Shown: positions 26,049-34,807, counted from the stretch's first letter. The stretch is 64,000 nucleotides of DNA from Saccharofermentans sp. (GCA_024692235.1 JAILMW010000010.1:1-64000); one strand, 5' to 3'. The notes: a model not told the origin generated them from the sequence alone. Translations and numbers: made by a program.

Positions 26049-27425
26049 TCAGTAGCAGTTCTTCTCTTCGCCCTTAGTACGAAGCTGACACTTCTGATCC
26101 ATCTTAGCGGATATACCGCGCACATTTTTGCAGCTATCCGAATTCCATATCGACTTCCAGTTATCCTTCAGGACATTGCCCAGTGGTTCTTCAAACAGCC
26201 AACTCTGGCAGGGTACGACATTACCCGAAGGCGTTACTGCCATATTGCTCAGGCACGCTCCGCAGGAAGGAATGTTGACTCCCATCTCCTTAAGCTTATC
26301 TTCTTCGATCCACCCCGGGGATGTGAAGCTGATCTCCATATCGTTGGCATAAGCATATTCCACGGCTTCCTTAAGAACTTCATATATCTCTTCGCTATTA
26401 AGCTGAGTCTCAACGGATGCGTCTTCCGTTGCATTTCCCGTTAAGATAAGACCTGAGCAGGTAACATAGATAACACCTAAGTCATGCAGGAACTCAAGTG
26501 TCTTCTTGTAATCCCTGTTAAGAGTACAAAGAGGCGTATTGACACTCATGTTAAGACCCGCTGCGATAGTATTCTTAATTCCTTCTACCGTCTTGTCGTA
26601 ATTAGGAGCACCTACGAGCTTGTTGTGGATGTCGGCATCTGAAGAGTAGAAAGTGATCTGCACACTGTCGAGATCTGCTTCTCTAAGCTTCGAGCAAAGC
26701 TCGGGGGTCATGTTGACTCCGTTGGTATTAAGGCGCGTTACGAACCATCTGGCACTCTTTATGAGCTCGGGAAGATCCTCCCTCATGGTAGGCTCGCCGC
26801 CTGTAAACGTAAGCTGAGATATCTTCGCTTTCTGCAAGATAACGATTATCTTCTTCCAATCGTCGGTAGAAAGCTCCTTCTCGTCAGACAGCTTCTGATC
26901 TGCAGCATAGCAGTGAAGGCACTTCTGATTACAGTGCCACTTGCCATCCTTAGTCATGGCGGACACCATAAGGTCCATCCTGTGAGGAGCAGTCATGTAA
27001 GGCGCATATTCTCCTATGGTTATGGGCTTGCGGTCCGATTCGACAACCTCACCTCTGGCGATAGCTTCGAAGATGCCGATCATGCAGTCAAGATCTTCCC
27101 TTAAGACATCATCTGATACTCGTGGGAAGACCTTCTTGACCCCTGCAAAAGTAGACGAGAGGATACCGTCAAGATCCTCGTCGCTCATGGGCTTGTCGCC
27201 GAATTCATTAACATTCTTTATGTATTCCGACAGCAAGATCGCCCAGGACTCGTTTATCGGAAGGATATCCTGACCGTTTATTATGACCATGGTCTCTACT
27301 GTCTTGAAAGGCACGAACTTAGGCGGGATCAGGTGTATCCTTATAACACCGGGGCCGTTAGGATTCCACGTTGTATGCAGGACTCCCTTCCAGTTCTTAA
27401 GTTCATAAAGCTTCTGATTCAGCAT
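26049..27425 (-). CDS. Radical SAM/SPASM enzyme, probable peptide/protein maturase
   Basis: 458 residues. A ~150-residue N-terminal region of unknown fold is followed by the radical SAM cluster motif CNQKCLHCYA (Cys165, Cys169, Cys172; C-x3-C-x2-C), the SAM motif TFTGGEPT and a TIM-barrel. A C-terminal SPASM-type Cys cluster begins CGACLSNMAVTPSGNVVPCQSW and continues with three more Cys up to the end. SPASM enzymes usually modify peptides, often at Cys. The gene overlaps the upstream (Cys-Ala)6 protein by 23 bases, its ribosome site (GGGAGGAG) lying inside that gene, so the pair is tightly coupled. Substrate: inferred to be the upstream protein. Confidence 0.85.
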   Translation of the reverse strand: MLNQKLYELKNWKGVLHTTWNPNGPGVIRIHLIPPKFVPFKTVETMVIINGQDILPINESWAILLSEYIKNVNEFGDKPMSDEDLDGILSSTFAGVKKVFPRVSDDVLREDLDCMIGIFEAIARGEVVESDRKPITIGEYAPYMTAPHRMDLMVSAMTKDGKWHCNQKCLHCYAADQKLSDEKELSTDDWKKIIVILQKAKISQLTFTGGEPTMREDLPELIKSARWFVTRLNTNGVNMTPELCSKLREADLDSVQITFYSSDADIHNKLVGAPNYDKTVEGIKNTIAAGLNMSVNTPLCTLNRDYKKTLEFLHDLGVIYVTCSGLILTGNATEDASVETQLNSEEIYEVLKEAVEYAYANDMEISFTSPGWIEEDKLKEMGVNIPSCGACLSNMAVTPSGNVVPCQSWLFEEPLGNVLKDNWKSIWNSDSCKNVRGISAKMDQKCQLRTKGEEKNCY

Positions 27426-28347
27426 CTTTCTTCAGCTCCTCCCTAAGTCTTGCCCTTACTCTTGCCGATTCAAGCTTGGTACCGTATAAGTCTTTGGCAG
27501 AGCATCCGGCTCTGCCTCCTCCTGCGCAGGCACACGCACATGCGCATGCACAGGCACATCCGCCTCCGTGGAAATGTCCTCCGCGATACCTTCCGTTGTG
27601 ATCGCCGTATTTGTCGCCCAGCATGATCCTGATAACTATATACGCGACACTAACGATCAGGATCGCAAACGGCTTGATTAACTCACCCAGCAGTTCCAGA
27701 TCCCACCTTACAACGTTGTGTCTTTTAAAGTTATAATCAGTCCTGTCATAGACTACATTGACAGTAACCTTATTGCCGGGCTCCAGGGCTCCGGTCCAGA
27801 CAAAAAATCCCCCTGAATCACCTCTTGTGGGACTGACAGAATTGACCTTATCTGCCTTCCACTTGATAACATAGTTATCTACTGCGATCTCATCGAACCA
27901 TCCGGGGGTAAAGGAATAGGTTACCGTATTCCCGCTAGTCGTCCACCGATTGTACATGACACATGAGAAGCTGAATGTAACCTCATCTCCCGCATGGTAT
28001 TCATCCTTAAAGTCGATCCTTACAAAAGTATCCCTGCCCTCACGGTAGAACTTGGCCTTCCTGATGTTGTCACTAGTAGCTCTTATATTGTCTACGTCTC
28101 CGTCAGGAACTCCTATCTTCACCCATGTGAGCGGACCTTCCTTCTTGTCATCCAATACTTTCCATGTAATGAGATAGCTCACGTTCATGGAACCGTCATC
28201 GTTCAGCGCTACCGTCAGGGAATATGTCTCTATCTCATCGATCGGTGTGCCTGCCGCTCTTGCATCACGAGACGGCACAAGGAATGCCACGACGATCAGA
28301 GCCGCAAATAACCCTGCCAATGCACGTGTAAATATACTCTTTCTCAT
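27403..28347 (-). CDS. DUF2207-like membrane protein with (Cys-Ala)6 cytosolic tail
   Basis: 314 residues from the ATG at 28347 (AAGGGGGG upstream; the frame extends to 28395 without a site). Signal peptide to about residue 33 (ends ARAAG); ~190-residue extracellular beta-rich domain of DUF2207 type (YSLTVALNDDGSMNVSYLITW); one membrane helix (LIKPFAILIVSVAYIVIRIML); then a Gly/His stretch HFHGGG, six Cys-Ala pairs (bases 27523-27558), GGGRAGCS and a charged helical C-terminus. The Cys-Ala codons alternate TGT/TGC and GCC/GCA/GCG, so the repeat is kept by selection on the protein rather than by slippage. The tail should face the cytosol, within reach of the radical SAM enzyme encoded next. 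Confidence 0.8.
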   Translation of the reverse strand: MRKSIFTRALAGLFAALIVVAFLVPSRDARAAGTPIDEIETYSLTVALNDDGSMNVSYLITWKVLDDKKEGPLTWVKIGVPDGDVDNIRATSDNIRKAKFYREGRDTFVRIDFKDEYHAGDEVTFSFSCVMYNRWTTSGNTVTYSFTPGWFDEIAVDNYVIKWKADKVNSVSPTRGDSGGFFVWTGALEPGNKVTVNVVYDRTDYNFKRHNVVRWDLELLGELIKPFAILIVSVAYIVIRIMLGDKYGDHNGRYRGGHFHGGGCACACACACACAGGGRAGCSAKDLYGTKLESARVRARLREELKKDAESEAL

Positions 28348-28368
28348 AGATAATACCCCCCTTATTCC

Positions 28369-28387
28369 ATATGAGATTATCTCATAT
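28369..28387. promoter_or_regulatory. 19-bp palindrome before the (Cys-Ala)6 gene
   Basis: ATATGAGATTATCTCATAT is a perfect 9-bp inverted repeat around a central base, 21 bases upstream of the start codon at 28347 and 23 bases after the preceding stop. No T-run follows, so it is more like a protein-binding site or translational hairpin than a terminator. Confidence 0.55.
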
Positions 28388-28410
28388 CGGAGCAAAGAGG
28401 GGAATATATC

Positions 28411-28884
28411 CTACATCAGATCCTTATACTGCGCTCTGATCCGCTGACGTTCCTTCTCGTTGCGTTCACGTTCCCACTCCTCGTGCTTCGCGGCGATCTT
28501 GCCTGCCTTGACGAAGGCTCTCTTCTCAAAGGCCAGTCCGATGACGATCCAAAGCAACGCCACCACAAGGATAACATTGAAGATGACCGCTACCACTATA
28601 TTCGTGAGATCGGTATTTATCGCGATCGATCTGTAGGCATCCGGTACAAATGTCTTATCCGGATCACGTTCTCTTACAAAGCTGAAGTAAACGCCGAAGA
28701 TGATATCCATTGCCAGCCATATTATGGTGAACCACTTCAGTATCTTCTTCTTGAGCTCCGTAAAGCGGAAGAGGCGCGGGATCTTATTGAACTCATCTTC
28801 AAAAGACAGCTGCAGTACACTTCTCTCGTCTATCTCAAGTTCTTCGTTATCTTTCGTATAGGCACCTTCCCATATCAGTCTCAT
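28411..28884 (-). CDS. Small two-helix membrane protein, unknown
   Basis: 157 residues. Cytosolic N-terminus of ~45 residues, a hydrophobic helix (WFTIIWLAMDIIFGVYF), a ~40-residue outside loop, a second helix (IVVAVIFNVILVVALLWIVIGLAF), and a very charged tail (EEWERERNEKERQRIR). No family recognised. Its ATG overlaps the stop of the 48-residue gene by ATGA, and it precedes the (Cys-Ala)6 gene, so it is probably part of the same operon. Confidence 0.7.
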   Translation of the reverse strand: MRLIWEGAYTKDNEELEIDERSVLQLSFEDEFNKIPRLFRFTELKKKILKWFTIIWLAMDIIFGVYFSFVRERDPDKTFVPDAYRSIAINTDLTNIVVAVIFNVILVVALLWIVIGLAFEKRAFVKAGKIAAKHEEWERERNEKERQRIRAQYKDLM

Positions 28885-29027
28885 TCTTCCGGAGACACTT
28901 TTTTATTTCGCTTATAATCGGTCTTCATGCGGAAGACCTTGGGAGAAGGTATAGCGGGCCTTCTCGAGGGCTTATGCATCTCGCCTTCAGCTACTGCTCT
29001 TCTGTACTGTCTTTGCTTTCTGTTCAT
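28881..29027 (-). CDS. 48-residue basic protein heading the (Cys-Ala)6/radical SAM operon
   Basis: 48 codons: MNRKQRQYRRAVAEGE, then a Pro-rich middle (HKPSRRPAIPSPK) and a basic end (MKTDYKRNKKV). Ribosome site AGAGGGAAG precedes the ATG. The stop codon shares bases with the next start (ATGA), the usual sign of translational coupling and the best evidence that the small gene is real. No signal or membrane segment; 13 Arg/Lys. It may bind nucleic acid or a partner protein; function unknown. Confidence 0.6.
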   Translation of the reverse strand: MNRKQRQYRRAVAEGEMHKPSRRPAIPSPKVFRMKTDYKRNKKVSPEE

Positions 29028-29089
29028 GTTCTTCCCTCTTATTCGTCATGTAATAACTTTAAGCATATCAGTCTTCATTATCAAGTTCG

Positions 29090-29142
29090 TTGACAAGTAA
29101 ACTTGGCATATGTAATAATCGCATTGCAAAGTAAACTTGGCA
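29090..29142 (+). promoter_or_regulatory. Promoter with two operator-like direct repeats
   Basis: TTGACA (29090-29095) with a -10-like TAATAAT around 29113-29119. The 14-mer AAGTAAACTTGGCA occurs twice, at 29095-29108 (in the spacer) and 29129-29142 (downstream of the start point). Each holds the dyad AAGT-AA-ACTT; a partial CAAGTT lies at 29082. This placement suits repression by the Xre protein encoded at the end of the operon. Confidence 0.65.
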
Positions 29143-29158
29143 AGAGGTGTGCGTAACA

Positions 29159-30868
29159 ATGTTAAAAAAGATCATCCTCGTACTGGCTGTGATCATGACG
29201 GGAGTCGGCATATTCATGTGGGTCTACGGAGATTCATGGATATATACGCTCGATAATGACTACATGCTCTTAAATCCTTTCGATCCCGATTCCTTTAAGC
29301 CCGGAGCATACGGTTCCATAAGCCTTGATCCCGGATCGATCTGGCCTATAAGCAGCGATCTTTCCGCAGCATGGGTATATAAGGATGTCGACGGAGAAGA
29401 GTGCGGCATGGTGATCCCTCTGGAAGGATCAAACTTCAACGAAGCATATTCTGCGGTATCCGGACTGTCGTACGAAGATAAGGACGGTAATACCCGAGTG
29501 ATGGTAGAAGTCGTCGAGTGCCCTGATGATCAGCGACAGGAAATACTTCAAGGCATATTCGATACAAATGAGATGACATACGAAAGTGCTCTTTCTTATG
29601 AAGATGCCGACCCTTCTTATATAGGATATATGGAATATGCCGTATCGGATGAGGGCAAACAGGAGATCGAAGATATGACGTCGCACTATAAATGTATCGT
29701 CGTATCCTCCGCCAACTTCCCGCTCATCAAGGCCATAGGTACAGTGCTTACGGTCATTGGTGCGGTAATACTTACGATCACTCTGCTCACATTCAAGTTC
29801 AGCCCCCGTAAGATAGTATTGGGTGTTCTGGCGCTGGTTCTAATGGGCCTTTCCGTCTGTCTTATATCTCAGAGGAAGAAGATCTCCACCATCGCTTCCC
29901 TCAAGGAATATAAGGACGGCGTATACACATTAAGATATACGGCCGACTATAAGCTCGATGAGCTCCTTGCATCAGATGTATCAAGCGAGAAGCAGCTCTT
30001 CTCCTGGGCAGAAGACAATCTTTACTACGGACTTCCCATATCGTCAGGACTTGACTCATTCGGATGTGCCGCCCTTAGCATTACGACTCCCGAAGGCAAG
30101 CATCTTATGGGCAGGAATTATGACTTCTACGAGACTGACTGCGTAATGATCTATACAGATCCCGAAGACGGATATGCATCCATAGGAATGGTCGATACAC
30201 AGTACATAAATGTCGGCGGCGATGACGGTGATATCTCCATGACTTCACCCTTAGGGCGCATGTCCGCACTGGCATTCCCCTACATGACCGTAGACGGGAT
30301 GAACGAAGCCGGAGTCGGTGTATCGATCCTGATGCTGGATCAGAACGAGATCCACCAGGATAACGGCAAGCCCGACATAATGATGACAGTTGCCATAAGA
30401 GCCATCCTCGATACATGCGGCAGCGTGGATGAAGCTGTTGCTCTTCTTGATTCGTATGACATGCACTCCATGATAGACAGTGCCTTCCACCTTTATATAA
30501 CCGACAGGAGCGGAGCACATGTTGTCGTAGAGTGGCTGGGCGGAGAGATGGTACTTACCGATCCCCCTGCCGTTACCAACTTCGTCATGGGTGACCCAGA
30601 AGATACTGATTATATTCAGGGCGGAGAATGCAGGAGATACGATGCTCTTATGGTCGACTGGAACGGCTGCTTCGGAATCGCTTCCGAAGAGGAGACCATG
30701 AGCTTCATGGCAGATGCATCCGACGATGAGAATGCTGATCCCGGAGTACTTGGAACAGAATGGTCCTGCGTATATAACCTTGATGATTTTGAAGTTACGG
30801 TATGCTTTGATCTCGCGTATAATGAACCGTATTCGGTAACGCCGGAAACATTCGGAGTAAAGAGATAA
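29159..30868 (+). CDS. Membrane-anchored choloylglycine hydrolase/penicillin acylase-like (Ntn) protein
   Basis: 569 residues from the ATG at 29159 (AAGAGGTG upstream; a GTG at 29147 is also in frame). One N-terminal membrane helix, ~160 extracellular residues, two further helices (about residues 190-240), then a ~330-residue Ntn-hydrolase domain. The nucleophile is probably Cys in LDSFGCAALSI, followed by GRNYDF as in linear-amide C-N hydrolases, and DGMNEAGVGVSILMLDQ later. Ntn enzymes normally free this Cys at the N-terminus by self-cleavage, so a ~300-residue membrane pro-region is odd. Substrate unknown (bile-salt, acyl-homoserine or beta-lactam-type amide are family options). Confidence 0.78.
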   Translation: MLKKIILVLAVIMTGVGIFMWVYGDSWIYTLDNDYMLLNPFDPDSFKPGAYGSISLDPGSIWPISSDLSAAWVYKDVDGEECGMVIPLEGSNFNEAYSAVSGLSYEDKDGNTRVMVEVVECPDDQRQEILQGIFDTNEMTYESALSYEDADPSYIGYMEYAVSDEGKQEIEDMTSHYKCIVVSSANFPLIKAIGTVLTVIGAVILTITLLTFKFSPRKIVLGVLALVLMGLSVCLISQRKKISTIASLKEYKDGVYTLRYTADYKLDELLASDVSSEKQLFSWAEDNLYYGLPISSGLDSFGCAALSITTPEGKHLMGRNYDFYETDCVMIYTDPEDGYASIGMVDTQYINVGGDDGDISMTSPLGRMSALAFPYMTVDGMNEAGVGVSILMLDQNEIHQDNGKPDIMMTVAIRAILDTCGSVDEAVALLDSYDMHSMIDSAFHLYITDRSGAHVVVEWLGGEMVLTDPPAVTNFVMGDPEDTDYIQGGECRRYDALMVDWNGCFGIASEEETMSFMADASDDENADPGVLGTEWSCVYNLDDFEVTVCFDLAYNEPYSVTPETFGVKR

Positions 30869-30878
30869 GGAGCCCTCT

Positions 30879-31220
30879 ATGGATAAGGAAAAGATACTGT
30901 CCGCCAGCAGATCAGAGAACAGGCACGGAGACGAGATGAAGAAGTATAACAGCATGAAGGCCGCTAAGGCAGGTCTTATCGCCATGGGCTTCGTTAACTT
31001 CCTCATTCTCCTCTACAACTACTTTCTGGCAGGAGACGATCTTATCAAGGTCATCTGTCCCATAGCTGCAGGGATAAGCGTACTGTTCCTTTTTGAGTAT
31101 AAGCTCAACAGGAGGTTCTGGACGCTGGTCTTAGCCTGTTTGTTCGCAATAGGATTTATCGCTTCTTTCCTTATGGTAATATTCGGCGTATCATTTGCGG
31201 TGTCACACGTATATGGATAA
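30879..31220 (+). CDS. Small three-helix membrane protein (DUF6442-like)
   Basis: 113 residues. A charged start MDKEKILSASRSENRHGDEM is followed by three membrane helices. The N-terminal pattern (MDKEKIL..SR.EN...DE) is what is usually found immediately upstream of small Xre repressors in Clostridia, DUF6442 from memory. It starts 10 bases after the hydrolase and overlaps the Xre gene by 8 bases. Role unknown; it may tether or sense for the regulator. Confidence 0.7.
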   Translation: MDKEKILSASRSENRHGDEMKKYNSMKAAKAGLIAMGFVNFLILLYNYFLAGDDLIKVICPIAAGISVLFLFEYKLNRRFWTLVLACLFAIGFIASFLMVIFGVSFAVSHVYG

Positions 31221-31422
31221 CGAACTCATCTTAAGAAATCATCTCAAAGAGATCCGTAATGAAGCGGGACTGTCGCAGCAGCAGCTCGCCGACATGATCG
31301 GTGTGTCCAGAAATACCATAAGTTCCATAGAGACCGGACAGTTCAACCCCACCGCCAAGCTGGCACTCATAATCTGTATCGCTCTGGATAAGAAGTTCGA
31401 GGAGATCTTTTATTTTGATTGA
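31213..31422 (+). CDS. Small Xre-family repressor
   Basis: 69 residues, almost wholly one HTH_3 domain (HLKEIRNEAGLSQQQLADMI, then SRNTISSIETGQ) with the short ending ALDKKFEEIFYFD typical of YozG/YgzD-type regulators. The start at 31213 is preferred over 31195 because it overlaps the previous gene by only 8 bases and gives the family length. It likely autoregulates through the AAGTAAACTT sites at 29095 and 29129. Confidence 0.88.
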   Translation: MDNELILRNHLKEIRNEAGLSQQQLADMIGVSRNTISSIETGQFNPTAKLALIICIALDKKFEEIFYFD

Positions 31423-31431
31423 AGCAAGGCT

Positions 31432-34098
31432 TTATCTGCCTTTTCTTACCACCTTTTTCCTATGCTCTGCCACAAGGATACCCGCATATAAGACGATCGA
31501 TACGGCGGATATGCATGCTCCGTGTAACAGATAGGGAGTAGTATACGATAATTCGACCGTATGCGCACCCTGTGATATCGGTATAGCCATAAAGGCCGTA
31601 TTAGCTCTCAGGATATCAACATCCTTTCCGTCTACGGTCGCATGCCAACCCTCGGAATAAGGAACGGAAAAGAACAGATACTGATCCTTATCGGATACTA
31701 CCTGTGCATTTAGATGATTACCATCGTATGAATATTCCACGGAATCCATATCAGCATGCTCGTAGAAGGAAGATATTGCCGAGTCCAGTTGCTCTTCTGA
31801 CCTGGTATAGACATTGATGTCATTTATCGTATATCTTCCGGGAGTAATAAAATAGATCCTCACGGTATCTATAGGATCCTCGGCAAATCCGAGATCGAAC
31901 AGGAGATCGTCCTTGCCGCAATAATATGTGTTCTTGGGAGGGAATCCCGTATAGTAATCGGATGTGACGACAGTATCCTGATAGCATTTCGCCACTGCGA
32001 TAATAAAAAACTCCGTAGCATCGCGATCGCCGATCAGACCGTCAAGAGCTAATGACAGCTCGCGATCCGTTATCTCATCGAAGGATAACTCCAGATAGCC
32101 TCCTTCCGGGCCGACCGTTATATCGTTTCCCGTATACGAGATGTCACCTGAAGCGGTCACTGAAAGATCGCACGCGCTGTGCCCTGCCGTAATATCTTCC
32201 GCTTCGGATCCTCCTTCGGCACCTTCCAGGACGACGGATCTCATCACGATCTCCTCTCGATCTATCGGCGTGCACTCCATATAATATTCGCGGCTTACAA
32301 CATCGTCGCAGAAATACACCATGGAAACATCACCGGAGCTTCGATATGTCTCAAGATCGCCATCTGAAGATATAAGTTCATATCCGTAAGGAGCAGCAAT
32401 ACACGTATCTTTATCGTTCTGCCTGAGAACATAACGCGTAGCACTCGTGAGATCCAGATAGGGCCTTCCGCGATAACCGGTAAGTTCAAAGCCCGTCGCC
32501 GAACTGATTACACCCATCTCGGTATAATACTCGGTAAGATATGGATTACAACTGCTTGAGTAATAATCGTAGCCGTTGATACCATACTGCATAGATACAT
32601 TGGTAGGAGCATCGTGGACTACCCTGTAGATCACGGAATACCTTACATTCTTCATCTCATCCTTATCAAGATCGGCTCTCTCCAGAAGTTCGTAATTCAT
32701 TTTGTAAGCAGAACCCGCTTTGAGCATCGTAAAGACGCTGCTGTCGCCAAAACTGAAGGCACTTACCAGGATGCATGAGACCATCACCGGGACCATAAAC
32801 CAACGGCTTGACTTGAGCTTCTTCTTCTCGATCAAAGATACGATGATAACGTATGCGATCACAGTAACAATGAGAGAAACGGCAGATAACGCTCCCGCTC
32901 TTCCCCCGAGCACTATTGCGAGCGGAGCATAGATAAGTGCACCCAAAAGCAGTATATAGCGTTTCTTCCTGCTAACAGCCGGAAGATCTTCGAAAGTGCA
33001 GGTAACTATATAAGCCAACAACAGATCGTAGCCGAATATATATCTTAAGGTAGAATACAGCATCAGATGAAAGATCGCGCCAAAGACAGGGAACACAAAA
33101 GAGACCGTGTATAACGCAAATAACAATTTTATACGCTTGTTATCTTTCTTTTCCCAAAGACAAAGAAGGCAAATAACAACTACCGCAGAGATGCCGAATA
33201 TTGCATCGCCTCCCAGATAAACGCATGAGAAAGCATGAGATACCATAAGAGACAGGTAATTCAAAGAAAACAGGGGTATGTCGAAAGTTCTGTTCATCCT
33301 GCCGGATTGAGAGATGTTCATCATAACGGGAAATTCAAAGAACATACTTATTCCGACAGCGATTATCGAGAACACCAAAAACCTTGTCAGCAGTGTCACC
33401 AACTTCTTTACGCTCCTGCCCTCTTCCGTGAAGAATCTGATGACGCAGTAGATGACGATCAGTATGGCGACCATAAAAGTAAAGTAATAAGAGACCATCA
33501 TCGCATAGGCCAGCGAAGCTACATAGATAAAATGGCCCTTACCGTTCCACATTCTTTCAACACCGATAAAGATCAGAGGGAAAGCAAAAAATATGGCGAT
33601 AAATCCCGCCTGAATAAAAACGATATACATAACGGCAGAGAAGCAATAGACCATAGATCCTGCCACTATGCTGTCAATACTTCTTCCTTTATGATACGCA
33701 AACGCGGAATAAGATAATCCCGCAAGATAGATCTTTACGGCGATAAGTATGTCGAATGCTGCCTCTGCATATCTTACCGGGATAAATGCAGATACGATCG
33801 AGATCGGATCCTGATCATTACCGAAAAGGAATGCAATTATCGGATCGTCACCCATTCCGATGCTCATATCCCACATCGGAAGTTCAAACTTATGTCCTGT
33901 AAATAGCCCCGCAGCTATCTTCTTTACCCAGACTCCGAAGTAATAAAAGAAATTCAATTGCTGATTAAGTCCGTCTCCGGGACCGAAAAAGCTATACCCT
34001 CTGGCACAAAGAAAAGGAACGATACATACACAGAAAAACACCAGATACCACATGGTGTATCTTCGAGTCAAAAGGCCAAACGTTCTTTTCTTATCCAT
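31432..34098 (-). CDS. YfhO-family polytopic membrane protein
   Basis: 888 residues. About twelve to thirteen membrane helices occupy the first ~440 residues, beginning with FLCARGYSFFGPGDGLNQQL, the acidic first loop of YfhO-like GT-C proteins. A large extracellular beta-rich part (~460-830) ends with FFSVPYSEGWHATVDGKDVD and a final helix. YfhO proteins are linked to glycosylation of lipoteichoic acid or other envelope polymers using lipid-linked sugars. Monocistronic, with a good promoter at 34142-34170. Confidence 0.88.
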   Translation of the reverse strand: MDKKRTFGLLTRRYTMWYLVFFCVCIVPFLCARGYSFFGPGDGLNQQLNFFYYFGVWVKKIAAGLFTGHKFELPMWDMSIGMGDDPIIAFLFGNDQDPISIVSAFIPVRYAEAAFDILIAVKIYLAGLSYSAFAYHKGRSIDSIVAGSMVYCFSAVMYIVFIQAGFIAIFFAFPLIFIGVERMWNGKGHFIYVASLAYAMMVSYYFTFMVAILIVIYCVIRFFTEEGRSVKKLVTLLTRFLVFSIIAVGISMFFEFPVMMNISQSGRMNRTFDIPLFSLNYLSLMVSHAFSCVYLGGDAIFGISAVVVICLLCLWEKKDNKRIKLLFALYTVSFVFPVFGAIFHLMLYSTLRYIFGYDLLLAYIVTCTFEDLPAVSRKKRYILLLGALIYAPLAIVLGGRAGALSAVSLIVTVIAYVIIVSLIEKKKLKSSRWFMVPVMVSCILVSAFSFGDSSVFTMLKAGSAYKMNYELLERADLDKDEMKNVRYSVIYRVVHDAPTNVSMQYGINGYDYYSSSCNPYLTEYYTEMGVISSATGFELTGYRGRPYLDLTSATRYVLRQNDKDTCIAAPYGYELISSDGDLETYRSSGDVSMVYFCDDVVSREYYMECTPIDREEIVMRSVVLEGAEGGSEAEDITAGHSACDLSVTASGDISYTGNDITVGPEGGYLELSFDEITDRELSLALDGLIGDRDATEFFIIAVAKCYQDTVVTSDYYTGFPPKNTYYCGKDDLLFDLGFAEDPIDTVRIYFITPGRYTINDINVYTRSEEQLDSAISSFYEHADMDSVEYSYDGNHLNAQVVSDKDQYLFFSVPYSEGWHATVDGKDVDILRANTAFMAIPISQGAHTVELSYTTPYLLHGACISAVSIVLYAGILVAEHRKKVVRKGR

Positions 34099-34141
34099 AT
34101 ATCATCAAATCCTTATCCGCTCAAAAATCACTATCATCTCA

Positions 34142-34170
34142 AATATACACAACACCCCGTAAGATATCAA
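34142..34170 (-). promoter_or_regulatory. Promoter of the YfhO-type gene
   Basis: Minus strand TTGATA (34165-34170), 17-base spacer, TATATT (34142-34147), 44 bases before the ATG at 34098. Confidence 0.65.
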
Positions 34171-34211
34171 CGATACGTCCTTCACATTCGGGGATAAAGT
34201 ACTTATATAAA

Positions 34212-34234
34212 GCACGGGAAGCCGAAGCCTCCCG
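34212..34234 (-). terminator. Terminator after the deaminase gene
   Basis: Minus strand GCGGGAGGC-TTCG-GCTTCCCGTGC: a GC-rich stem capped by a stable TTCG loop, followed by TTTATATAAG. It lies a few bases past the stop at 34243 and closes the 36309-to-34243 operon. Confidence 0.75.
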
Positions 34235-34242
34235 CTTTATTG

Positions 34243-34755
34243 TCAGTCCTTAACGGAAGCGCGAACTTCTTCCATCTCGGCAATAAGCTCCTCAAGGGGA
34301 CGGTGTTCGCCTCCCCACCACTCAAAGACATGCATCCCTTCTTCTTCGAGGATACCTTCCGCAAGCGACATTTCGATACCGAGCCGAGACAGAAGTCCTT
34401 CCCTGTCTACGGGCACGTAGTCGAAAGGAGTAAGCTTACTGAACTCCTTATAGGATACTCCGCATACCACCTTCTTTATCCCCAGGGATGCGATGGCACC
34501 AAGACATCTCTCACAGGGAGCACAGCTGGTATAAAGCGTAGATGTCTCCAGTATGTCGTCAGTGTAGTCTGCGCACTTATGCACGAGATTGAATTCTGCG
34601 TGGCCGAAGACCCTCTTCTCAAAGTCAGCAGTATTTTCAGCTTCTTCCAGGATCTTGCCGTCACGTACCAATATGGCTCCGAATGTATCGTGTCCTTTCT
34701 TACCTGCACTTATCGCCAGCTCGTAAGTTCTCTTTATAAATCTCTCGTCGTTCAT
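34243..34755 (-). CDS. Cytidine/deoxycytidylate deaminase-family protein
   Basis: 170 residues from the ATG at 34755 (AAGGAAT upstream; an earlier in-frame ATG at 34794 lacks a site). Zinc motifs are HAEFNLVH (His and Glu) and TSCAPCERC (two Cys), the CDA/guanine-deaminase pattern. The C-terminus has WWGGEHRPLEELIAEME. It deaminates a nucleobase or nucleoside; which one is not clear. Last gene of a run with two GNATs and a hypothetical protein. Confidence 0.88.
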   Translation of the reverse strand: MNDERFIKRTYELAISAGKKGHDTFGAILVRDGKILEEAENTADFEKRVFGHAEFNLVHKCADYTDDILETSTLYTSCAPCERCLGAIASLGIKKVVCGVSYKEFSKLTPFDYVPVDREGLLSRLGIEMSLAEGILEEEGMHVFEWWGGEHRPLEELIAEMEEVRASVKD

Positions 34756-34807
34756 TGTTATTCCTTTTTCTCTCTTTCCTGCAATACGGCACATACTGTC
34801 AGAATAC

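Noticed and set aside
30251..31006. 251-codon minus-strand frame
   Set aside because: Antisense to the Ntn hydrolase and the small membrane gene; no start signal and no recognisable motif.
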